Assembly (NCBI GenBank): GCA_036389375.1
Contig: DASVQA010000136.1
Location: 1-25,370, forward strand
Reading direction: 5' to 3'
DNA: 25,370 bases
Source of the DNA: QHXQ01 sp036389375
GTDB taxonomy: Bacteria > Acidobacteriota > Blastocatellia > Pyrinomonadales > Pyrinomonadaceae
Positions 7,430 to 16,506 of this stretch are shown in pieces. The notes under the pieces were generated by a model, which saw only the letters and a list, made by a program, of their open reading frames with translations, searched no databases and was not told the origin of the DNA. The translations under genes were made by a program, and so were the position numbers. The stretch's first letter is position 1; each line of letters opens with the position of its first letter.

Positions 7430-8638
7430 ATGGCGGACGCGGGCCAAGAAACACTCGCACAACTGCTGCGGCCCCTCTGCGTGGAGGAGTTCTTAGCCTC
7501 CACCTGGGGGCGCGCACACCTGCACCTCAAGGGTCAAACGGGCCGGTTCGCCAGCCTGCTGCCGTGGGCGCAGTTGAACGCGATCCTGCAACAGCATCGG
7601 CTGGACTTCCCGCGCCTGCGGCTTGCGCGCGACGGGCAGAGTCTCCCCGCGTCCGCTTACCTGCGCCACGTCCGCAGCACCCGCCGCGCAAGCACGATCC
7701 CGCGCCTGCTCGCGCAGGAGTTGACCGCGCAACTGCGGCAGGGCGCGACGCTCGTGCTCGATGCCGTGGACGAACTCTACGAACCGCTGACCGACTTGGC
7801 CGTCAAACTCGAACGCTGCTTTCACGAGCACGTGCAGATCAACGCTTACGCCGGTTGGCGCACCTCGCGCGGCTTCGATCTGCACTGGGACGACCACGAC
7901 GTTTTCATCCTCCAAGTGGCCGGGCGCAAAGAGTGGCGCATCTATGGCGAGACGCGCCCCGCGCCGCTGGTCAACGACGTAGAGCCTGCGCCCAAGCCCA
8001 CCGACGCGCCGCGCTGGACGGGTCTACTGGTAGACGGCGACCTGCTCTACATCCCGCGCGGTTGGTGGCACGTCGCGCTTCCGTTGGACGAGCCGACGCT
8101 GCATCTCACGGTCGGCATACACAACCGCACGGGCCTCGATCTGCTGCGCTGGCTCGTCGAGCGCATGCGTACTAGCGAGCTTGTGCGGCGCGACCTGCCG
8201 CGCTTCGTCGGCCCGGCGGCACAGATGGCCCACGCCGCCGCCCTGCGCGCCGAACTGTCGGCCGCCTGGAGCGACGAACTTATCGCGCGCTATTTCGCCG
8301 CGCAGGACGCGCAGGCGCTGCCGCGCCCGCGCCTAGACCTGCCGTTGAGCGCCGCGCCCGCCGCGCCGCCACTCGCCGACGAGACGCGCGTGCGCCTGAC
8401 CGCGCCGCGCCCGCTCGACTTCAAGACGGACGCAGGCATCGTCGAATTTGCCTGTCACAAAAAACGCTGGCGCTTCGCCGCAGATGCGCTGCTCGTGTTG
8501 CGTCCGCTCGCGGCGGGGCGCGCGTGTACGGTGGCCGATCTATGCGCTGCCGCCGCCGCCCGGCTCGACGCACAGACTGTGCGTCTCTTCATCGCCGAAC
8601 TGATCGAGCATGGACTGCTCGCACTGGAAGCAATCTAA
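7430..8638 (+). CDS. JmjC/cupin-type 2-oxoglutarate Fe(II) oxygenase, RoxA (YcfD)-like, with C-terminal winged-helix-like region
   Basis: A 402-residue protein. The frame is open further 5', but the ATG at 7430 follows a GGGGG stretch and avoids overlap with the upstream gene. The JmjC (cupin) core shows the iron triad His152 and Asp154 (LHWDDHD) and His214 (IPRGWWHVALP). Lys167 lies in the spot where RoxA-type enzymes place the basic residue that binds 2-oxoglutarate (AGRKEWRIY). The family hydroxylates protein side chains; E. coli RoxA modifies an arginine of ribosomal protein L16. The last 45 residues (LRPLAAGRACTVADL ... LIEHGLLALE) read as a winged helix, as at the end of RoxA, and also resemble PqqD-like peptide-recognition domains. 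The gene lies 16 bases after the Asp-rich gene and 9 before the ferredoxin-like gene. The family call is firm; that the neighbour is the substrate is inference. Confidence 0.9.
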   Translation: MADAGQETLAQLLRPLCVEEFLASTWGRAHLHLKGQTGRFASLLPWAQLNAILQQHRLDFPRLRLARDGQSLPASAYLRHVRSTRRASTIPRLLAQELTAQLRQGATLVLDAVDELYEPLTDLAVKLERCFHEHVQINAYAGWRTSRGFDLHWDDHDVFILQVAGRKEWRIYGETRPAPLVNDVEPAPKPTDAPRWTGLLVDGDLLYIPRGWWHVALPLDEPTLHLTVGIHNRTGLDLLRWLVERMRTSELVRRDLPRFVGPAAQMAHAAALRAELSAAWSDELIARYFAAQDAQALPRPRLDLPLSAAPAAPPLADETRVRLTAPRPLDFKTDAGIVEFACHKKRWRFAADALLVLRPLAAGRACTVADLCAAAAARLDAQTVRLFIAELIEHGLLALEAI

Positions 8639-8647
8639 AAGTCAGGC

Positions 8648-9583
8648 ATGAGCCAGCCGTTTTTCTATTGTTCCGAGTTGTCGCGCCAGCGCGGCGAGCC
8701 GCGCTACGGCACGGCCTCCGTCGGCGAAGTGTGGCTGCTCGTCGAGTATCCGTTCTGGTGGGGGCGCAATGCGTTCGCCGAGAGCCATCTGCCGACGGCC
8801 GTCAAGACGCATCTGACCGAAGCCCTCGCGCACATCCCGCGCGCACGCCTGCTGCTCATCAAGCAAGACCGCCCGCGCCGCCCGCAACTGAAATTCTTCG
8901 TCGTCCGCACGCGCGAGCGCGCGCCGTTCGCCGTCGAGTTCACGTTCACGACTTACGAAGAGTTGATCGACTTTGACATTGCGGCCGCTGCCGCCGGGCG
9001 CACCGGCAGTGGCAACAGCATCGTCACGACCGAACCGCTCTACCTCATCTGCACGCACGGGCGGCGCGACAAGTGCTGCGCGAAGTTTGGCTATCCGCTC
9101 TATCGAACGCTGCGCGCCGCCGGCCACGGAAACGTCTGGCAATCGTCGCACGTCGGCGGCGACCGCTTTGCCGCCAACCTGATCTGTTACCCGCATGGAC
9201 TCTTCTACGCGCACGTGACCGAAGCTGACGCGCAGACGATCATCCACGCTTATGACGAACAGCGCATCGTGCCCGGTAAATATCGCGGGCGCGCATGCTA
9301 CGGGCACGCCGTTCAGGCCGCCGAATACTTCGTGCGCGCCGAATCCGGGCTTGATGGGCTGGCCGACGTGTACCTGTTGAATCGGGCGCGCGTTGCGGAG
9401 AACAGTTGGCGCGTCAACTTCGCCGCGCCGCGCGTGGGGCGCGTGTACGAGGCGTTGGTCAGCAGCCGCGTCTCAGCCTTTCATCAATTTCTCGCCTGCA
9501 ATGCGACGGAAGAAAAGAGCGTCGAACAGTTCGGCCTAGACGACTACCGCGTGACGAGCGACCACACGCTCGCGCCCGCTTAA
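8648..9583 (+). CDS. sucrase/ferredoxin-like protein (thioredoxin-fold [2Fe-2S], COG4759)
   Basis: A 311-residue cytosolic protein of the Suc_Fer-like family. The diagnostic core is visible: CTHGRRDKCCAKFGYPLYR (about residues 135-153), followed by WQSSHVGGDRFAANLICYP. These Cys and His residues are the expected [2Fe-2S] binding set of thioredoxin-like ferredoxins. The family name comes from an old sucrase annotation and gives no reliable function; electron transfer is the reasonable expectation. It begins nine bases after the oxygenase stop, so it should be cotranscribed with it, and could keep the oxygenase iron in the ferrous state. That link is inference. The C-terminal third (about 210-311) is less conserved in my reading and has no recognised extra domain. 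Confidence 0.88.
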   Translation: MSQPFFYCSELSRQRGEPRYGTASVGEVWLLVEYPFWWGRNAFAESHLPTAVKTHLTEALAHIPRARLLLIKQDRPRRPQLKFFVVRTRERAPFAVEFTFTTYEELIDFDIAAAAAGRTGSGNSIVTTEPLYLICTHGRRDKCCAKFGYPLYRTLRAAGHGNVWQSSHVGGDRFAANLICYPHGLFYAHVTEADAQTIIHAYDEQRIVPGKYRGRACYGHAVQAAEYFVRAESGLDGLADVYLLNRARVAENSWRVNFAAPRVGRVYEALVSSRVSAFHQFLACNATEEKSVEQFGLDDYRVTSDHTLAPA

Positions 9584-9665
9584 CGGTCGCCGCTCGCGCG
9601 GCCGCAAGGGGCGTCCACTCACTGCCGACAAACTACCGCAGATTGTAAGCCTGTCAGACCTTTGG

Positions 9666-9692
9666 CCCGCGCGGCGTTTGCGCTTGCGCGGG
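9666..9692 (+). terminator. possible terminator after the three-gene cassette
   Basis: Inverted repeat CCCGCGC (9666-9672) and GCGCGGG (9686-9692) around a 13-base loop, in the 250-base gap after the ferredoxin-like gene. A short T-run (GTTTTG) follows only after several bases, so termination efficiency is doubtful. The rest of this gap holds the promoter described next and no further gene. Confidence 0.35.
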
Positions 9693-9701
9693 AGAACTGT
9701 T

Positions 9702-9730
9702 TTGACAATTAGCAACGCGCGCACTAACCT
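9702..9730 (+). promoter_or_regulatory. putative promoter for the CHAT-domain gene
   Basis: A perfect -35 TTGACA at 9702-9707 is followed after 17 bases by TAACCT (9725-9730), which keeps the key first, second and last bases of a -10. It lies about 100 bases before the ATG at 9834 and is the only perfect -35 hexamer I noticed in an intergenic region. It would separate the CHAT/TonB-receptor genes from the cassette upstream. Confidence 0.45.
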
Positions 9731-9833
9731 ACACGCCCACGTTCGGTCGGGTCTGGCTGTCAGCCATGCCCCTTGATCAAATTCCTTATCGCCCTAGCGT
9801 CAAGCAAGTCCATTCGCACAGAGCACGAAGACC

Positions 9834-12584
9834 ATGAGCATTAGACGGTCTCAACTGAAAACACGCACCCCCTGCCGGCAGGCTGCGGCGCTGTTCGTCT
9901 GCCTGCTGCTAGCCGCCCACGCGGCAGCGGGCCAAACAAACGACGGCGCGCAGAAGACCGTTGTGTTGTCGCCCGGTCAGCCGGTCGCAAAGGAGTTGCG
10001 GGGCGGCCAGCGGGCGGAGTTCCGGGTGGCGGCGCGCGCCGGAGAGTTCTTCCGCGTGCGCGTCGAGCAACAGGGGATCGATCTCATCGTCGTGCTCAGC
10101 GATCCGGCGGGTCGGCAACTGCTCGAAGTCGCACGTCAGAGCAACACGGTCGTGCCTGAGCCGGTGGTGGCGAACGCGGAAAGCGCGGGCGTGTACACGC
10201 TCAGCGTGCGTGCGCGGGACAAGAGCGCACCTGCGGGGCGCTACGAGGTTGAACTCGAAGAATTGCGCGCGGCGACGGTGCAAGACCAGTACCGCGTAGG
10301 GGCCGAGCGTGCGGCGGCGCGTGGCGCGCAGTTACAGTACGGCGAGGGCACGGCGGACGCCGTGCGCCGCGCGCTCGTGGAATACGAAACGGCCTACAAA
10401 GCGTGGCAGGCGGCGGGCGAGGCGCGCGAAGTGGCGCGCATGCTCGGCAGTCTCGGCGCTGCTTATAGCTCGCTGCGCGAATATAGATCCGCGATTGACT
10501 ATTATCAGCGCGCCGCCGATCTGCTGCACACGCTCGGCGCGACAAAACAGGAGGCGGGCGTTGCCGAAAACATCGGCTGGCTCGCCTATCACGAACTCGG
10601 CGCTAAGCAACCGGCGCTCGCGGCGCTCGCGCGCGCGCTCAAACTCTACGAGGACATGGGCGCGCAGGGCAACGCCGCGCGCACGCGCACCATCATCGGC
10701 ATGGTCTATACCGATCTCGGCGGCGATGCGGACGAGCGGCGCAAGGCGTTGACCTATCTCAACACCGCACTCGCCGACGAGCGCGCGTTGCGTAACCCTT
10801 ACGCCGAAGGCGACGCGCTCAGCAACCTGATGTCGGCGTGGAAGAACCTGCAACGCCCGGACACGGCCATCTTCTACGGCAAGCAGGCCATTGACGTTTA
10901 TCAAACGTTGCGCGCACGGCTGCGCAGCCTCGCGCTTGAGCCGGACACGCAGAAGACTTTCCTGCGCGCTAAAGCCGACACCTACCGCACGCTGGCCGAC
11001 CTCTTGATCACGCAGGGGCGCTTGCCCGAAGCCCAGCAGGTGCTCGACATGCTCAAAGAGGAGGAGTATTCCGATCTCCTGCTGCGCGGCGGCGACACAC
11101 CGTCGGGCCCGGGTGCGACAGGCGCGACAGGTGCGACGGGCCCGACCGCCAGCGGCGGCACGCCGACTACCGCCACGCTCTCGCCGGACGAAGCTGCATG
11201 GCAGAAACGCTATGAAGAGATCGCAAATGAATTGACGCTGCGCGGGCGCGAGCGCGGCGCGTTGCTCACCAAGCCGGCGCGCACGGCCGCAGAGGAGCAG
11301 CGCCTCAGTCAACTCGAATCGGACTTGTCGCTCGCGCATCAGGCGTTCAACAAGTTTCTTGATCGCCTGTCGGCCGAACTGGGTAACACGCGGCAGGCGG
11401 CGCGCGTCGAGTTGTTGCAGGAGGCCGAGGGGTTCAAACAAGACCTGCGCGAACTAGGGCACGGCGCGGTCGCGCTCTACACGCTGGTCGGCGCAGATAA
11501 GTACCGCATCATTCTGATCACGCCCGATGTTGAGCGCGCCTACGAATACCCGATCACGGGCGAAGAGTTGGCGCGTAAGGTCGCGGCCTTTCGGGAAGTG
11601 CTGCAAGACCCGCGCCGCGATCCTGTGCCGCTGGCGCAGGAACTCTACAAGATCGTGGTCGGCCCCGTCGCCAAAGATTTACAGGACGCGCAGGCCGAGA
11701 CTTTGATGTGGTCTTTGGACGGCGTGCTGCGCTACGTGCCGATGGCGGCGCTCCATGACGGGCGGCAGTATCTCGTGGAGCGTTATCGCAACGAGGTCTT
11801 TACGCCGGCCAGTCAGGCGCGTCTGAAGGATCAACCGGCGGCGAAATGGAAGGGCTTGGGGTTTGGCGTGTCGAAGGCGCAGCCGGGCTTCAATGCGCTG
11901 CCCGCCGTGCCGCAAGAGTTGCACGCCATCTTCCGCGAAGAAGACGTGGCCGGCGCGGGCGCGAGCGGAGTGCTGCCCGGCAAGGTCATGCTCGATGATG
12001 CGTTCACGGTTGATAGCCTGAAGGCGGCGCTCAGACAGCAGTATCCGGTCGTACACATCGCCAGCCACTTCGCCTTCCGACCCGGCAACGAGAGCGATTC
12101 GTTTCTGCTCTTAGGCGACGGCTCGCACCTGTCGCTCAGACAGATCAAAAACGAGTCGAACATGTTTGGCGGCGTCGAACTGCTGACGCTCTCGGCCTGC
12201 GACACGGCCACGGGCGGCGCAGGCGCGGACGGGCGCGAGGTTGACGGCCTCGGCATGGTGGCGCAGCGACAGGGCGCAAAGGCCGTCATCGCCAGCCTGT
12301 GGCCGGTCGCGGACGCGAGCACGCAACTGCTCATGCAGAAGTTCTATGAAACGCGCGACGCACAGGCGGGCACGCCCAAAGTCGAAGCCCTCAGGCAGGC
12401 GCAACTCGCGCTGCTCTATGGCCCGGAGAAGGCCGGCGGTGCTGCCACGCGGCGCGGGTTGGCCGACGAGATGAATCGCGGCGTACAGGTTGGCGGGGCG
12501 CAGACAGGCGACGGCAAAAACAGATCAACCTTCGCGCACCCCTTCTTCTGGGCCCCCTTCATGCTCATCGGCAACTGGAAATAA
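9834..12584 (+). CDS. exported CHAT-domain protein with PPC and TPR domains
   Basis: A 916-residue protein. A signal peptide is clear (basic start, hydrophobic residues 17-30, AHAAAGQ cleavage region). A PPC-type beta domain follows (about 45-150: LRGGQRAEFRVAARAGEFF ... YTLSVRARD), then tetratricopeptide repeats (about 195-390), a short collagen-like Gly-Ala-Thr linker (about 424-437), a charged helical stretch and the CHAT domain (about 570-916). The caspase-like dyad is intact: His745 in HIASHFAF and Cys789 in LSACDTATGG, with the typical ASLWPVAD and HPFFWAPFMLIG endings. CHAT proteins are caspase/separase-clan proteases; exported PPC-TPR-CHAT architectures are common in several phyla but mostly uncharacterised. 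The TonB receptor gene begins 57 bases downstream without an obvious terminator, so cotranscription is possible. Confidence 0.92.
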   Translation: MSIRRSQLKTRTPCRQAAALFVCLLLAAHAAAGQTNDGAQKTVVLSPGQPVAKELRGGQRAEFRVAARAGEFFRVRVEQQGIDLIVVLSDPAGRQLLEVARQSNTVVPEPVVANAESAGVYTLSVRARDKSAPAGRYEVELEELRAATVQDQYRVGAERAAARGAQLQYGEGTADAVRRALVEYETAYKAWQAAGEAREVARMLGSLGAAYSSLREYRSAIDYYQRAADLLHTLGATKQEAGVAENIGWLAYHELGAKQPALAALARALKLYEDMGAQGNAARTRTIIGMVYTDLGGDADERRKALTYLNTALADERALRNPYAEGDALSNLMSAWKNLQRPDTAIFYGKQAIDVYQTLRARLRSLALEPDTQKTFLRAKADTYRTLADLLITQGRLPEAQQVLDMLKEEEYSDLLLRGGDTPSGPGATGATGATGPTASGGTPTTATLSPDEAAWQKRYEEIANELTLRGRERGALLTKPARTAAEEQRLSQLESDLSLAHQAFNKFLDRLSAELGNTRQAARVELLQEAEGFKQDLRELGHGAVALYTLVGADKYRIILITPDVERAYEYPITGEELARKVAAFREVLQDPRRDPVPLAQELYKIVVGPVAKDLQDAQAETLMWSLDGVLRYVPMAALHDGRQYLVERYRNEVFTPASQARLKDQPAAKWKGLGFGVSKAQPGFNALPAVPQELHAIFREEDVAGAGASGVLPGKVMLDDAFTVDSLKAALRQQYPVVHIASHFAFRPGNESDSFLLLGDGSHLSLRQIKNESNMFGGVELLTLSACDTATGGAGADGREVDGLGMVAQRQGAKAVIASLWPVADASTQLLMQKFYETRDAQAGTPKVEALRQAQLALLYGPEKAGGAATRRGLADEMNRGVQVGGAQTGDGKNRSTFAHPFFWAPFMLIGNWK

Positions 12585-12641
12585 CCGCAACCTGTTACGT
12601 GTTCTCTAACCTCATTTCGTGCTGCCAACCGACGACGAACT

Positions 12642-15600
12642 ATGCTGCACACAGTTAGCCATCAACGCGCATCTGGGCTGTGGCTTTGCCTGCTGCTGCT
12701 CGCCGCGTGCGCCTCGCCCGCGCGCGCGCAGGATACGGTGACGGGCGCATTCGAGGGCACGGTCAGCCATAGCGAGACGGGCGCGCGTATCCCCGGCGCG
12801 CTGGTCGAGATCATCAATCAGGCGACCGGCCTCACCCTGCGGCGGCGCACCGACGCACAGGGGCGTTTCTATCAAGGACTACTCCCGCCCGGCGTCTATA
12901 CCATCCGTGTGACCGCGCAAGGTTTCGTCATACAGGAGAAGGAGCAGCGCCTTTACACCTCGCAGCCCAATCAGGTTGTGCCCATTCCGTTCGCGCTCGA
13001 ACCTGAAGCGCCGCTGCCGCTGCCTGCGCCCACCACGCAACCGACCCCGCCGCGTCCGAACGCGCCACCGGCAGCAAGCGTCGTCGCCGCCTCAGACCGC
13101 CGCGACGCCATCGCAGAACTGAACCGCACGGATGCGCGCCGCTCCGGCGCTTTCACCGAACACGAAATCTCGACGCTCCCCTTAGGCGCGATCACCATCG
13201 TGCGCACGTTCGATGAACTGGCGCTGTTGCTGCCCGGTGTCGCGCCGCCCCCGCAGACGCTCGGCTCCGTCGCCGGCCCCGGCGTCGGCGCGGGCGTCGG
13301 CAGTGCCGGGCAGTTCGCGGTCAACGGCTTGCGCTCGCGGGCGAACAACTTCACTGTCGATGGCTCGGACAATAACGACGAGGATATCGGTGTGCGCCGC
13401 CAGGGCTTCGTCGCTTTGAACTCGCAGCCGCTGGAATCGGTCAAAGAGTATCAGGCCATCACTTTGCTGGCACCGGCGCAGTTCGGGCGTAACATCGGCG
13501 CGCAAGTGAACGCCGTCTCCAAGTCCGGTGGTAACGACACGCACGGCGCGCTCTACGGGCTGTTCAATTCTTCGCACTTAAACGCGCGCAACGCGTTCGA
13601 TACGAAGTTCGGCACAGAGACGATCTCCTTGACGGGCGGCGGCCGGCCCGTGCTGCGCAACGGTCGCCCGCTCACGGTCACGAACCCAAGCGGCGGCGAG
13701 GATTCGTTCACCGCCGCGCAGTTCGGCCTCACGCTAGGCGGCGCGCTCGTGCCGGCCGCCGCGCAACGTCCTGGTCGCGGTCTCTTCTATTTCGTCTCCG
13801 GCGAAGGGCAACTCATCAACGCGACGCGCGAGCAGAGCTTTGCCGTGCCGACTATCGAGGAGCGTGGTCTGTTTGGCAGCGGCGCGCGCGGTCTTGAGCG
13901 CGACCCCTTCACCGGCGCGGACGTGCTCGGCTTTCCCACGACCGTCGGTGGCGACGCCATCTTCAGTCTCTTCCCCGCGCCCAACAATCCGCGCGGCCTG
14001 TACGGCCCGAACACGCTCACGCAAATCCTGCCCGCAGGCGGACAGGGGCGCGTCTTCTCCGGCAAGACGGACGGCAACTTCAACGTCGCGGGGCGCGCGC
14101 AGAGCGTGACCGTGCGCTACAACTACACGGCCGATTACCGCGACATCCCGGCCGTCGGCGGCGCGGTCTTCTCTGCCGTGCGCGCACGCGTCCGCACGCA
14201 GAACCTGTCGAACTTTCTCAACAGCGAACTGAGCGCGCCCGGTAGCGCGACGCCCATCTTTAATCAGGTGCGCGCCTCTTACGGCCGCACGCGGCTCGTG
14301 TTCGATGAAATCCGCGACACGCAGTTTTTGATTCCCAGTCGCTTCGCCAATTCACTTGCGCCGAGCGAGCGCCAGTTCCTCCTGAACGCGCCTGTCTTCG
14401 CCAACGATACGCTGCCCACCTTCTCGAACGTGCGCTACGACAGCTTCTTCAACTTCGGCGTCGAGAACCTGCTCGGCCCCATCGGGCAGGTCGTCATCGC
14501 CGGCTTCTCGCCCGTCGGCGTGGACGTGTTCAACTTTCCGCAGCGCCGCGTCAACAACACCTATCAACTCGCGGACATTCTGACCGTGCGCCGCAGACGC
14601 CACAGCCTCGCCTTTGGCGTGGACGAGCGCCGCACCGAACTCAACAGCGACCTGCCGCGCAACGCGCGTCCCTTGCTCGTCTTCGGCGGCGCACCGCGCC
14701 TCGTCACCAATGCCAACGGCAACACAGAGTTTCGCGGCTTCTTCAATCCCGTTGACCTCGCCGCCGCGTCCGCCCCAAGCGGAGTCTTTCAAGCCCTGAC
14801 GACCGGCACAGGCTCGGCCATCAACCTGCGCTACTATCAACACAACCTGTTCGCGCAGACCGACTGGCGCATCCGGCGCAACCTCTCGCTCGCGCTCGGC
14901 CTGCGCTACGAGTACAACACGCCGCCGCGCGAGGCGAACCGCCGCATCGAGCGGACGTTCAACGATCCATCGCTCAGCTTTGTGCCGGGGTTGAATAACT
15001 TCGTCGGCGGGCGCGCACAGATCTTCGATCCAGACCGCAACAACTTCGCGCCGCGCCTTGGCCTCGCCTACGGCACAAACCTGCTCGGCGCAGCGCGCAC
15101 AACGGTCGTGCGTGCAGGCTTCGGCGTCTTCTACGATCAACCGCTCGGCGCAGTCGTCAGTCAATCGCGCAACGTCTTTCCGAATTTCCTGACGCTCAAT
15201 CTCGCGGGCGGCATCCCCGTGCAGCAGGGCGTCGGCTTCACCATCAGCGACCCCAGCTTTCCCTTTTTCACCTGTACGGACGCACAAGGCAACGCGCGCG
15301 CCTTCCCGCTCACTCAGCGCAACACGCTCAACCAACTGAACCCGGCCGTGCCGCTCGCATGTCTCGTCGGCGTCAACAACTCGTTCCCCGGCGGCTTCGA
15401 GATCACGCTGCCCGCGCGCCGTTTTGCCATGCCGGAGGCCGCCCACTACGCCTTCACCTTCGAGCAACAACTGAGCGGTGCGCTCGTCGCCTCTGCCGCC
15501 TACGTCGGCACGCAGGGGCGACATCTTCTGCGTCTCACCACCCCGAATCTCGGCCCGAACGCGCTGCTGATTCCAACTGTCGTCAACGTCGTTAACAACG

Positions 15601-16430
15601 TGCCGAACGTGATCGGGGTCGCGCTCGGCCCCGGCCAAAGGATCGGCGCAAACAACGCCGCGACGGGCGGTCGTCCCGTCAGTCAGGCGGGCGCGGTCAG
15701 CATCTATGAGGCGAGCGCCAATTCGCGCTACGATGCGCTGCAACTACAACTGCGCGGGCGCTTCCAACGCGCGCTGCAATTCCAACTCGCCTACACCCTG
15801 GCGCACGCGACCGACGACGTGTCGGACGTGTTCGATCTAGCGGGTGCATCGGCGCTGCCGCAAAACAGTCTGACCTTCGCGGGCGAGCGCGCGCCCGCCA
15901 ACTTCGACGTGCGCCATCGCGTTTCATATAACTTCAGCTACGACCTGCCCGCGTTTGCGGGGCGCGCGCTCCGCTACCTCTTCGGCGGCATGCAGATCGC
16001 CGGCACAGGCTTCCTGCAAACCGGCCAGCCCTTCACCGTCAACTCGATCTTCGACGTGAACCTCGACGGCAACCTGACGGATCGTTTGAACTCGACCAGC
16101 GGCCTCACCGTGACCGGCAACCGTCGTCAACCTCTCCTTCTGACCGCCGCCGACCCGACCGCGCTGCTTGCGCCCATCGGGCAGGACGGACGAGTAGCGC
16201 GCAACACGTTTCGCGCGGGCGGCATCGTCGAGCTAGACCTCGCCCTCAGCAAACAGTTCATGCTGCCGCACGCCCAGCGCATCGCCCTGCGCGCAGACAT
16301 CTTCAACTTCATCAACCGCGCCAACTACGCCATCCCCGTCCGCTATCTCGGCGCACCCGGCTTCGGGCAAGCCACCGACACCAGCACGCCGCCGCGCCGC
16401 ATTCAACTGGCACTCAAGTATTTGTTCTGA
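12642..16430 (+). CDS. Oar-like TonB-dependent outer-membrane receptor with carboxypeptidase-regulatory domain
   Basis: A 1262-residue outer-membrane protein. A signal peptide spans about residues 1-30; an LAAC sequence inside it resembles a lipobox, but ARAQ at its end favours ordinary cleavage. Next are a carboxypeptidase regulatory-like/Ig-like domain (about 33-105, TGAFEGTVSHSETGARIPGALV), a Pro-rich linker (about 122-150), the plug (GQFAVNGLRSRANNFTVDG; GRNIGAQVNAVSKSGGNDTHG) and a long beta-barrel. The last residues are LALKYLF, with the terminal Phe expected for barrel assembly. Such receptors are expanded in Acidobacteriota and import large or scarce substrates using TonB energy, but related Oar proteins have been tied to adhesion or export. 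No substrate-specific genes (polysaccharide lyases, SusD) lie next to it, so the ligand is unknown. Confidence 0.93.
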   Translation: MLHTVSHQRASGLWLCLLLLAACASPARAQDTVTGAFEGTVSHSETGARIPGALVEIINQATGLTLRRRTDAQGRFYQGLLPPGVYTIRVTAQGFVIQEKEQRLYTSQPNQVVPIPFALEPEAPLPLPAPTTQPTPPRPNAPPAASVVAASDRRDAIAELNRTDARRSGAFTEHEISTLPLGAITIVRTFDELALLLPGVAPPPQTLGSVAGPGVGAGVGSAGQFAVNGLRSRANNFTVDGSDNNDEDIGVRRQGFVALNSQPLESVKEYQAITLLAPAQFGRNIGAQVNAVSKSGGNDTHGALYGLFNSSHLNARNAFDTKFGTETISLTGGGRPVLRNGRPLTVTNPSGGEDSFTAAQFGLTLGGALVPAAAQRPGRGLFYFVSGEGQLINATREQSFAVPTIEERGLFGSGARGLERDPFTGADVLGFPTTVGGDAIFSLFPAPNNPRGLYGPNTLTQILPAGGQGRVFSGKTDGNFNVAGRAQSVTVRYNYTADYRDIPAVGGAVFSAVRARVRTQNLSNFLNSELSAPGSATPIFNQVRASYGRTRLVFDEIRDTQFLIPSRFANSLAPSERQFLLNAPVFANDTLPTFSNVRYDSFFNFGVENLLGPIGQVVIAGFSPVGVDVFNFPQRRVNNTYQLADILTVRRRRHSLAFGVDERRTELNSDLPRNARPLLVFGGAPRLVTNANGNTEFRGFFNPVDLAAASAPSGVFQALTTGTGSAINLRYYQHNLFAQTDWRIRRNLSLALGLRYEYNTPPREANRRIERTFNDPSLSFVPGLNNFVGGRAQIFDPDRNNFAPRLGLAYGTNLLGAARTTVVRAGFGVFYDQPLGAVVSQSRNVFPNFLTLNLAGGIPVQQGVGFTISDPSFPFFTCTDAQGNARAFPLTQRNTLNQLNPAVPLACLVGVNNSFPGGFEITLPARRFAMPEAAHYAFTFEQQLSGALVASAAYVGTQGRHLLRLTTPNLGPNALLIPTVVNVVNNVPNVIGVALGPGQRIGANNAATGGRPVSQAGAVSIYEASANSRYDALQLQLRGRFQRALQFQLAYTLAHATDDVSDVFDLAGASALPQNSLTFAGERAPANFDVRHRVSYNFSYDLPAFAGRALRYLFGGMQIAGTGFLQTGQPFTVNSIFDVNLDGNLTDRLNSTSGLTVTGNRRQPLLLTAADPTALLAPIGQDGRVARNTFRAGGIVELDLALSKQFMLPHAQRIALRADIFNFINRANYAIPVRYLGAPGFGQATDTSTPPRRIQLALKYLF

Positions 16431-16506
16431 CGCGACGTGGGCGCGCTTGAGCTAGACATTAAAACAGACGTTGGACAGAGATTAGACCGGCAGCGGGGCG
16501 TGCGGC

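Noticed and set aside
12695..12719. Lipobox (LAAC) in the TonB receptor signal sequence
   Set aside because: The receptor architecture and the downstream ARAQ cleavage region favour an ordinary signal peptide; a lipidated TonB-dependent receptor would be atypical.
14352..15743. 463-codon open frame on the minus strand opposite the TonB receptor
   Set aside because: It is a GC-rich antisense shadow: its sequence is Arg/Ala/Val-rich without a recognised domain, and the plus-strand receptor is a clear homologue of a known family.
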